Origin: Myxococcales bacterium
Lineage (GTDB): Bacteria > Myxococcota_C > UBA6777
Assembly: GCA_027005175.1 (NCBI GenBank)
Contig: JALTMC010000840.1
Coordinates: 3,049-9,997 of the forward strand
Direction: 5' to 3'
DNA: 6,949 bases
Position numbers and translations under genes: made by a program. Shown here one piece after another: positions 1 to 4,943 of this stretch (the first letter of the stretch is position 1; the number at the start of each line of letters is the position of its first letter). Below the pieces are notes generated by a model. The model did no database searches, was not told the DNA's origin, and saw only the letters and a list, made by a program, of their open reading frames with translations.

Positions 1-264
1 CCTCATCTGGCGAACCGCAAAGCGACGATCGAGGTAGAAGCTCAAGTCTTCGATCGAAAAGGCCATGTGATCAAAGGAGCCCACCTCTCCTTTGAAGCAT
101 TTCACAACGCCCGCTCACGCCAGCGTTTTAATAAAGATCTGAGACGAAGGAACGACATCCACAAGACAACCATTCCCAACTACCGAGAAGGACTTTGGAT
201 TTTCCACTACACCGTATTGCGTGGCAAGCAGCGATTTGTACAAATCCTTCGTCAGGAGTTGTAG
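1..264 (+). CDS. ccoH: FixH/CcoH-like cbb3 oxidase assembly protein, C-terminal part
   Basis: The gene enters from the left edge in frame 1; 87 residues and a TAG stop are visible. FixH/CcoH proteins are small membrane-anchored factors with a periplasmic beta-rich domain that act in assembly or stability of the cbb3 oxidase. The N-terminal membrane anchor is outside the window. What is visible fits the periplasmic domain: a VEAQVFDRKGHVIKGA strand-turn-strand, a following FEAFHNARSRQRF stretch, and a closing G-x-W strand (GLWIFHYTV). This match is by pattern only, and FixH sequences diverge strongly. The main support is context: a SafE-like gene begins 6 nt after the stop, followed by ccoI and ccoS, the usual partners of fixH. 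A GTG at 67 is an internal codon, because the frame is open to the window edge. Confidence 0.72.
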   Translation, partial: PHLANRKATIEVEAQVFDRKGHVIKGAHLSFEAFHNARSRQRFNKDLRRRNDIHKTTIPNYREGLWIFHYTVLRGKQRFVQILRQEL

Positions 265-270
265 AGTATT

Positions 271-1056
271 ATGTGGCTTCTCTTGGGTAGCGTTGTTCTC
301 GCCAGTCTTCTGGGAAGTCTCCACTGCATCGGTATGTGTGGAGGCTTTGTCGCCTTCTACGCGGGCTCTGATCCAAGCCAAGGATGGCAGCGCAGCTTCA
401 GCCATATCGCCTACAATGGAGGACGTCTCGTCACATATACTCTGCTTGGATTCATCGTGGGATGGGCAGGGTCCATGGTCGATTTTGCAGGCACTGCCGC
501 TGGAATGCAACATATCACAGCGATCATCGCAGGCAGTCTGATGGTGATCTGGGGCTTGGGAATGCTTTCTCAACAACAGGGGTGGAGCCTCTTGCATATC
601 CAGCTACCACCGGCATTTCGCCAAAAGATCATGCAGTGGCAACGAAAGATTCGGGACAAACCTCCCATCGGGCGAGCTTGGTTTCTTGGCTTGCTATCAA
701 CATTACTACCGTGTGGCTGGCTCTATGCATTTGTCGTCACGGCAGCAGCCACAGCCAGCCCACTCAAAGGTACTCTGGTGATGGCTGCATTTTGGGTCGG
801 TACCGTGCCTGCTCTGCTCGGTCTCGGCCTGGGAATCCACACCGTCAGTATTCGCGTTCGCAGGATCTTCCCATGGATCAGCGCTACGGCCATTATCCTC
901 ATCGGTATCAGTACACTTTGGCATCGCTCCCAACTGCTTGTGCCTATCCCATCTCATCATGCGACGCCACAAACAACCCAGGCCCAAACGATCAAGCGAG
1001 TGAGACAGCTACACAAAAAGAAACCCAGTTGTTGTAGCAAAAAAACAAAACCATGA
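271..1056 (+). CDS. SafE/DsbD_2-type membrane protein of cbb3 copper supply
   Basis: This 261-residue integral membrane protein belongs to the TauE/SafE-like (UreH/DsbD_2) family often found in cbb3 clusters. In that setting it is thought to act in copper handling rather than sulfite export. The signature GSLHCIGMCGG lies in the first helix (H18, C19, M22, C23). It is followed by the family's YNGGR stretch (48-52) leading into helix 2, then helices near 78-100, 136-160, 167-190 and 198-216. LLPCG puts a further cysteine (C148) in helix 4, typical of the family. The last 35 or so residues are polar and basic and end with adjacent cysteines C254-C255, a possible extra metal or thiol site. The ATG at 271 follows the ccoH stop by 6 nt; AGGAG at 254-258 is its likely ribosome site. 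The stop overlaps the ccoI start (ATGA), suggesting translational coupling. Substrate is inferred from context only. Confidence 0.85.
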   Translation: MWLLLGSVVLASLLGSLHCIGMCGGFVAFYAGSDPSQGWQRSFSHIAYNGGRLVTYTLLGFIVGWAGSMVDFAGTAAGMQHITAIIAGSLMVIWGLGMLSQQQGWSLLHIQLPPAFRQKIMQWQRKIRDKPPIGRAWFLGLLSTLLPCGWLYAFVVTAAATASPLKGTLVMAAFWVGTVPALLGLGLGIHTVSIRVRRIFPWISATAIILIGISTLWHRSQLLVPIPSHHATPQTTQAQTIKRVRQLHKKKPSCCSKKTKP

Positions 1057-3566
1057 CACCCTCCTCTCCCCCTCCAACAACAGAACCCCATCCCCCTCAC
1101 GTCGTCTACTGTGACCATTGTGCGCTCCCTGTACCTGCTGGATTAATCGTACCAGAAGCAACCCAACAATTTTGTTGTTCCGGTTGTGAAATGGTCTACC
1201 AGATGCTTCATAGTTGTGACCTGGACCAGTACTACCAAAAAGCCCAGGAAGAGCGAAGCAAGCCGGACCCCAGATCCAATCAACCACCGGCCTATGCGGA
1301 GTTTGATGACGAGGTCTTTGCACGGCTATACACTCGCATCCTCTCTCCCAAGGAGAGACAAATCGAACTCTACCTGGAAGGTGTCCATTGTGCAGCCTGT
1401 GTATGGCTTTTAGAGAAGCTCCCCACATTGCTCCCTGGTGTTCTGGAGGCAAGGCTCGATTTCCGTCGCTCCATGTTACGTGTGATATGGGATACCAGCC
1501 AGACAGAGTTATCCATCATCGCCAGACTGATCGATCGATTGGGTTATCCACCACACCCTTATCGCGATCAACAACGCGAAGCCAAACAACGTATGGAAGA
1601 TCGCCGGATGTTGATTCGCATCGCTATCGCAGGGGCTTGTGCGGGCAATACAATGCTCATCGCCTTTGCCTTGTATGGTGGCCTCTTCAACAATGGCATG
1701 GCTGAGAACTACCGCAACCTTTTTCGCTGGGCCAGTCTTATTATCGCCGTCCCTGCTGTATTTTGGGCTGGGAGCATCTTTTTCCGAGGGGCATGGTCCG
1801 CTCTGTATACCCGAACGTTGCACATGGATCTCCCTATCGCCACAGGGATCGCAGCCGGGTTTGCCTGGGGCGTCCACAACACGATTCGAGGCGTTGGCGA
1901 TGTCTACTTTGACTCTGTAACAGCACTTATCTTTTTGCTACTTGTGGGCCGCTGGCTCCAGCACCGACAGCAAAGAATCGCGGGTCAGGCCACAGAACTT
2001 CTCTACGGTTTGTCTCCGTCCAAAGCTCGCCGGATTGAAGACAGTGGAGTGAGTGAAGTTCCTGTAGAGGCTCTGCAACAAGAGGAGCTCATCGAGATCC
2101 TAGCGGGAGATACCATCCCCGTTGATGGGGTGATTCAAGACGGCCACACCAAGCTGGATACTTCTGTGCTCACAGGAGAATCTCGCCCTATATCCGTAAC
2201 TCCCGGTGCTCCTGTTCATGCAGGAAGTATCAACCTGCGTTCACGTATCCATGTCATTGTCCGAAAAACAGGCAGTGAAACTCGACTGGGCCAGCTACTT
2301 CGTCAGGTGGAAGAAACCAGCCAAAGACGCGCTCCTATCGTGCAGCAAGCTGATCGCATCGCTGGCTGGTTTGTGGCGATTGTATTGTGCATGGCCGTAC
2401 TCACTTTTGCTCTGTGGTGGATGCGTGATCCCACCCTCGCCATTGAACATGCTGTCGCCTTACTCATCGTTACATGCCCATGCGCTCTGGGACTGGCAAC
2501 CCCTCTCGCGCTCAGCGCAGGACTGGGCAAAGCAGCGCGACTTGGAATACTCATCAAAGGTGGAGATGTGCTCGAAGCACTGACTCACCCTGGACAGCTT
2601 TGGCTCGATAAGACAGGTACGCTCACAGAAGGAAGGCTGCGGTTAATTGCCTGGCATGGAGATACATCCATCCAATCCATGGTTCATGCCATCGAGGAAC
2701 ACTCTTCACACCTTATCGCCAAAGCGATGGTTGATGCCTTTGCACATCTTCCAAAAACAGGCCCTGCCAAAGTCGAACAAGTCATAGGCAGTGGCCTTAT
2801 AGGAAGCGTTGAAGGACATATCCTTCATATCGGCTCACCTGCCTTTCTCCGAAATGAAGTAGGGGCTTTTGCACAAAAGCATGAACACCAGATCCATCAG
2901 CTCACCCAACAAGCTCTAACTCCTGTTGTGATCGCTGTCGATCGTGAAGTACGCGCCGTCGCCGGCTTGGGAGACCCTGTACGAGAAGATACCAAAGCGA
3001 CACTTGAAGCTGTGAAGTCGATGGGCTGGCAACTGGGTATCCTCTCAGGAGACCACCCCGATGTTGTCAGAGCAGTGGCCAAACAACTCAACCTCGACCC
3101 TCAACGATGCCATGGAGGCTTGTCTCCTGAAGAGAAGCTCAACTATATTGAAGCTTCTCACCCAGACACCGTGATCATGGTGGGAGATGGCGTAAACGAC
3201 GCCGCCGCTCTCAGTGCCGCCACCCTCGGAATTGGAGTTCACGGTGGTGCAGAAGCTTGTCTCTCTATTGCGGATGTCTATTTAACACGTCCTGGCCTTC
3301 AGCCACTACACGACCTGCTTGACGGTGGGAAACGCACAATGGGCGTGGTCCGACGCAATCTAGGCTTCTCTCTGGTCTACAATTTTCTGGGTGCAACCCT
3401 TGCCATCACAGGGTTGATTACACCATTGTGGGCCGCCATCTTAATGCCTCTCAGCTCTATCACCGTCATCACGAGCTCCTACCAAGCCAAAACATTTGGA
3501 GAGCAACCATGTCAGTCATCTACATTCTTCTCCCGTTGGCGCTCATCTTCTCTGCCACTGCCGTAG
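1053..3566 (+). CDS. ccoI: CcoI/FixI Cu(I)-exporting P1B-type ATPase for cbb3 oxidase assembly
   Basis: This 837-residue P-type ATPase moves Cu(I) across the inner membrane for maturation of the cbb3 oxidase. In order: a CcoI-type N-terminal cysteine domain (C20-x2-C23, C41-C42-x2-C45, then YY at 60-61); a heavy-metal-associated domain with GVHCAAC (C113, C116); four helices (about 187-209, 223-245, 258-275, 284-302); the actuator TGES (374-377); helix 6 with CPC (475-477); phosphorylation motif DKTGT (D519); GDGVND (711-716); and last helices carrying YN (776-777) and MxxSS (798-802), the Cu(I)-site residues of the P1B-1 class. The usual His-Pro of the nucleotide-binding loop reads SSHL (H553, L554), so the proline is missing. 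No clear ribosome site precedes the ATG, whose ATGA overlap with the upstream stop implies coupling. The last 19 codons overlap ccoS in another frame and give a Ser-rich tail unlike the conserved core. Confidence 0.96.
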   Translation: MTPSSPPPTTEPHPPHVVYCDHCALPVPAGLIVPEATQQFCCSGCEMVYQMLHSCDLDQYYQKAQEERSKPDPRSNQPPAYAEFDDEVFARLYTRILSPKERQIELYLEGVHCAACVWLLEKLPTLLPGVLEARLDFRRSMLRVIWDTSQTELSIIARLIDRLGYPPHPYRDQQREAKQRMEDRRMLIRIAIAGACAGNTMLIAFALYGGLFNNGMAENYRNLFRWASLIIAVPAVFWAGSIFFRGAWSALYTRTLHMDLPIATGIAAGFAWGVHNTIRGVGDVYFDSVTALIFLLLVGRWLQHRQQRIAGQATELLYGLSPSKARRIEDSGVSEVPVEALQQEELIEILAGDTIPVDGVIQDGHTKLDTSVLTGESRPISVTPGAPVHAGSINLRSRIHVIVRKTGSETRLGQLLRQVEETSQRRAPIVQQADRIAGWFVAIVLCMAVLTFALWWMRDPTLAIEHAVALLIVTCPCALGLATPLALSAGLGKAARLGILIKGGDVLEALTHPGQLWLDKTGTLTEGRLRLIAWHGDTSIQSMVHAIEEHSSHLIAKAMVDAFAHLPKTGPAKVEQVIGSGLIGSVEGHILHIGSPAFLRNEVGAFAQKHEHQIHQLTQQALTPVVIAVDREVRAVAGLGDPVREDTKATLEAVKSMGWQLGILSGDHPDVVRAVAKQLNLDPQRCHGGLSPEEKLNYIEASHPDTVIMVGDGVNDAAALSAATLGIGVHGGAEACLSIADVYLTRPGLQPLHDLLDGGKRTMGVVRRNLGFSLVYNFLGATLAITGLITPLWAAILMPLSSITVITSSYQAKTFGEQPCQSSTFFSRWRSSSLPLP
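3498..3503 (+). promoter_or_regulatory. Ribosome binding site deciding the ccoS start
   Basis: GGAGAG lies 5 nt before the ATG at 3509, inside the ccoI coding sequence. It supports that ATG over an in-frame ATG at 3428, which would add 27 residues before the conserved CcoS N-terminal helix. Confidence 0.7.
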
Positions 3567-3706
3567 GTGTCTTTATCTGGGCCACTCAAAATGGTCAGTT
3601 TGATGACCTGGATACTCCGGGAATGCGTATCCTCTTCGATGACGAGGAACACAACACAAAAACACCCACAGACACAGACACACCCACAGACACAACAAGC
3701 AAGTAG
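3509..3706 (+). CDS. ccoS: CcoS, cbb3 oxidase maturation protein
   Basis: This 65-residue single-pass membrane protein is required for incorporation of cofactors into cbb3 oxidase in the organisms studied. It starts MSVIYILLPLALIF, has one helix (about 3-26), and then the family signature with W, GQFDDLD, a following proline and RILFDDE, which is nearly canonical. After residue 50 the tail is a low-complexity Thr/Pro/Asp stretch (TKTPTDT, TPTDTTSK) built from short DNA repeats. The start is set by GGAGAG 5 nt upstream and by where family members begin. The gene overlaps the end of ccoI by 58 nt in a different frame, much longer than a usual coupled overlap. Beyond the TAG the same frame stays open to a TAA at 3848 and contains a second in-frame copy of the repeat, so the tail may once have been longer. 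Confidence 0.93.
   Translation: MSVIYILLPLALIFSATAVGVFIWATQNGQFDDLDTPGMRILFDDEEHNTKTPTDTDTPTDTTSK
3680..3702 (+). repeat. 23-bp direct repeat, copy 1, in the ccoS tail
   Basis: This 23-bp stretch is identical to 3752-3774. Its first 14 bases, ACACCCACAGACAC, also occur at 3662-3675, so the tail holds short tandem copies. It encodes the last residues of CcoS (TPTDTTSK) up to the stop. Confidence 0.85.
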
Positions 3707-3751
3707 CCTTCTTACAAAGAGCCTGGTCAGATCCCTGCCAAAAATACCAAA

Positions 3752-3774
3752 ACACCCACAGACACAACAAGCAA
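3752..3774 (+). repeat. 23-bp direct repeat, copy 2, downstream of ccoS
   Basis: Exact copy of 3680-3702, offset by 72 bp (24 codons), so it is in the same reading frame as the first copy. In that frame it would read NTKTPTDTTSN, matching the CcoS tail, although it lies after the TAG stop. Confidence 0.85.
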
Positions 3775-3797
3775 CATGTGTCACATTATTGAGAATT

Positions 3798-3822
3798 ACA
3801 TCGAAGACTGTCTCTTCGATGT
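3798..3822 (+). terminator. Stem-loop after ccoS, possible terminator without U-tract
   Basis: A perfect 10-bp stem (ACATCGAAGA paired with TCTTCGATGT) closes a 5-nt loop. No T-run follows, so it is not a standard intrinsic terminator. It may mark the 3' end of the operon transcript or protect it. TGTCACAT at 3779-3786 can also pair with ATGTGACA at 3819-3826, giving a competing fold. Confidence 0.45.
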
Positions 3823-3830
3823 GACAAACA

Positions 3831-3860
3831 TAGATAAGCAATTATTTTAAAAGGTATAAT
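3831..3860 (+). promoter_or_regulatory. Possible sigma-70 promoter upstream of the FNR-type gene
   Basis: A consensus TATAAT at 3855-3860 stands 18 bp after TAGATA (3831-3836), which matches TTGACA at four of six positions. Transcription would start near 3867 and give a leader of about 310 nt. It could provide FNR-independent expression. The -35 match is weak. Confidence 0.35.
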
Positions 3861-3930
3861 CCAAGCATTCTGGGTAGGCTATGGCGCCACAGAGAGACAA
3901 GTTATGCATTGTCGAAGATCGTGAAACGTA

Positions 3931-3944
3931 TTGATATACATCAA
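3931..3944. promoter_or_regulatory. FNR box 1 (perfect consensus)
   Basis: TTGATATACATCAA matches the FNR/ANR/FixK consensus TTGAT-N4-ATCAA at every fixed position. Its centre is about 43 bp before the start expected from the TATAGA at 3969-3974, close to the class II activating position of -41.5. The recognition helix of the downstream protein (E-x2-S-R) is the type that reads this sequence. A T-run follows directly (3945-3952), so the site also resembles a weak terminator. Confidence 0.85.
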
Positions 3945-3953
3945 TTTTTTTTC

Positions 3954-3967
3954 TTGATTTATGTCAA
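3954..3967. promoter_or_regulatory. FNR box 2 (one mismatch)
   Basis: TTGATTTATGTCAA differs from TTGAT-N4-ATCAA only in the first base of the right arm. It lies 23 bp, centre to centre, from box 1 and sits against the probable -10 region. Occupancy would be expected to block RNA polymerase, so a repressing role in autoregulation is inferred. Confidence 0.7.
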
Positions 3968-3968
3968 T

Positions 3969-3974
3969 TATAGA
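3969..3974 (+). promoter_or_regulatory. Probable -10 element of the FNR-dependent promoter
   Basis: TATAGA matches the sigma-70 -10 consensus at four of six positions and lies at the right distance from FNR box 1 for a class II promoter with a start near 3979-3981. No -35 hexamer is needed in that arrangement. Confidence 0.45.
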
Positions 3975-3978
3975 AATG

Positions 3979-4007
3979 TGTCTCATCAGTGAGACAAAAA
4001 TGTCTTC
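3979..4007. promoter_or_regulatory. Palindrome plus third half-site at the probable start of transcription
   Basis: TGTCTCATCAGTGAGACA (3979-3996) has perfect 7-bp arms around a 4-base centre. A further TGTCTTC at 4001-4007 pairs with the right arm across AAAA, so three half-sites begin every 11 bp. This could be an operator for an unidentified repressor or a hairpin at the 5' end of the mRNA. I do not recognise the motif. Confidence 0.45.
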
Positions 4008-4045
4008 AGCCAGCCAAAGAGAGCGTTCAAACTCCATTGTTCCTT

Positions 4046-4051
4046 TATAAT
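4046..4051 (+). promoter_or_regulatory. Isolated TATAAT in the leader
   Basis: A perfect -10 hexamer, but without an acceptable -35 at 16-18 bp upstream. It is a weak candidate for a second start giving a leader of about 120 nt. Confidence 0.2.
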
Positions 4052-4078
4052 CAGTCACCCGTTCAAGTGCGGCATCCT

Positions 4079-4101
4079 GGCACGCTATCTGCATGCGTGC
4101 C
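4079..4101 (+). other. GC-rich stem-loop in the leader
   Basis: GGCACGC pairs perfectly with GCGTGCC across a 9-nt loop. There is no following T-run, so this is a structural element of the 5' leader rather than a terminator. Confidence 0.5.
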
Positions 4102-4130
4102 GACCGTGTCAACAAGGAGGCACAGCGGTC
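4102..4130 (+). other. Second leader stem-loop displaying a Shine-Dalgarno-like sequence
   Basis: GACCG pairs with CGGTC, and TGTC with GGCA (one G-U pair), with a 3-nt bulge. The AAGGAGG at 4114-4120 lies in the loop and upper stem. No start codon stands at a usable distance after it, so it probably does not start a peptide. Confidence 0.35.
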
Positions 4131-4162
4131 AGAATCGACGATCAGGCGCAACGACACTTCAC

Positions 4163-4172
4163 GGGGAAGGAA
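4163..4172 (+). promoter_or_regulatory. Ribosome binding site of the FNR-type gene
   Basis: A GGGGAAGGAA stretch ends 6 nt before the ATG at 4179. It decides the start, because the reading frame stays open for 62 codons upstream without any ATG, GTG or TTG. Confidence 0.75.
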
Positions 4173-4178
4173 ATTACA

Positions 4179-4943
4179 ATGGCTACACAAGTGAGAACAC
4201 CCGAGATGACAATGCAACAACACACAGACCTTCATCGGTGGAAACAAAAGCGAGCCAACTGTGCGGCTTGTCCACAACGTGCTACGGAATGGTGTGCATT
4301 GGGTGACGACCTGCACATCTTGAATGAAGCCAAAACCTCAAATACATACCAACCCGGCCAAGCTATCTTTTACCAAGGAAATCCATGTGTGGGTGTCTAC
4401 TGTGTTGAAGAAGGCACGATCGCATTGCGTAAGTGTGATGCTCAGGGCAACGAAGTGATTGTTCGTTTGGTCCACACAGGCGAAGTTCTTGGAGCACGTA
4501 CTTACTTTACAGAAGGCGAGTACTCGGCCTCAGCGATAGCCCTCACGCCTGCCCGTGTCTGTTTTGTTGATAAGATGACGACCCAGCGGCTCCTGCAAAC
4601 CAATCAGAATGTGAGTCTGGCTTTTCTGCAAAATATCTCACGTGCATTGCGCCAAGCCGAAGAAGACAAGCTCCACTTTGCAGCTCTGTCCGTTCGAACA
4701 CGCTTGGCGCATCTGCTCCTCAAACTCAAAGACCGCTACGGTCGTATGGATGAAGACTTTCAACTGCACATCGACCTGCCCTTGTCGCGACAAGACATGG
4801 CTTCCATGATTGCCACACGACCCGAGACCCTATCGCGAACCATTCGCGCCCTTGAAAAAGATGGTGTCGCCAAGTTCCACAAACGTATCGTCATCATCCC
4901 TGATCTTGACGCCCTCCTTGACGAAGTAGACCGGAACATCTAG
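4179..4943 (+). CDS. fnr: FNR-type [4Fe-4S] oxygen-sensing transcription regulator (Crp/Fnr family)
   Basis: This 254-residue Crp/Fnr-family regulator probably acts as a dimeric switch at low oxygen. Cysteines C28, C31 and C39 (Cx2Cx7C) and C128 (in ARVCFVDK) sit where E. coli FNR has its four cluster ligands; the x7 spacing resembles FnrN/FnrL-type proteins rather than the Cx2Cx5C of E. coli. A cyclic-nucleotide-binding-like beta-roll runs from about 45 to 130 (PGQAIFYQG, GEVLGAR), then a long dimer helix to about 165, then a winged helix-turn-helix. The recognition helix RPETLSR carries E216, S219 and R220, equivalent to the E-x2-S-R that reads TTGAT half-sites, and two such boxes lie upstream, so autoregulation is likely. 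Extra cysteines C70, C75 and C86 could blur the ligand assignment. The gene follows the cbb3 assembly genes. Its end overlaps the convergent CDF gene by 50 nt, and no terminator is seen. Confidence 0.9.
   Translation: MATQVRTPEMTMQQHTDLHRWKQKRANCAACPQRATEWCALGDDLHILNEAKTSNTYQPGQAIFYQGNPCVGVYCVEEGTIALRKCDAQGNEVIVRLVHTGEVLGARTYFTEGEYSASAIALTPARVCFVDKMTTQRLLQTNQNVSLAFLQNISRALRQAEEDKLHFAALSVRTRLAHLLLKLKDRYGRMDEDFQLHIDLPLSRQDMASMIATRPETLSRTIRALEKDGVAKFHKRIVIIPDLDALLDEVDRNI

Larger units (their letters stand above)
3707..4178. other. Non-coding control region between ccoS and the FNR-type gene
   Basis: These 472 bases hold no credible gene. From left to right: a repeat copy (3752-3774), a 10-bp hairpin (3798-3822), a possible sigma-70 promoter (3831-3860), two FNR boxes (3931-3944 and 3954-3967), a 7-bp-arm palindrome with a third half-site (3979-4007), a second TATAAT (4046-4051), two leader stem-loops (4079-4101 and 4102-4130) and the ribosome site at 4163-4172. 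The part up to about 3980 is clearly AT-richer than the flanking genes; the last 100 bases are GC-richer and structured. Confidence 0.8.

Noticed and set aside
115-597. A 160-codon minus-strand reading frame under the ccoH and SafE-like genes
   Set aside because: It lies opposite two well-supported genes, has no recognisable domain and is a shadow of their codon use.
1038-1056. Possible -1 frameshift on an A7 run joining the SafE-like protein to CcoI
   Set aside because: The ccoI frame is indeed -1 and open, but the run is short, the codon phase does not give a classic slippery heptamer, no stimulatory structure is evident, and the ATGA overlap explains coupling.
3787-3802. A possible third FNR box, TTGAG followed by ACATC
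   Set aside because: The right arm does not match ATCAA at the proper spacing; the sequence is better explained by the adjoining hairpin.
3512-3841. A Cys/Val-rich minus-strand reading frame opposite ccoS
   Set aside because: Its composition (repeated CVCGC-like residues) comes from reading the ACACCCACAGACAC repeats backwards; ccoS on the other strand is nearly canonical.
3993-4178. In-frame N-terminal extension of the FNR-type protein
   Set aside because: The frame is open but contains no ATG, GTG or TTG, while a good ribosome site precedes the ATG at 4179 and the cysteine motif begins 27 residues after it, as in the family.
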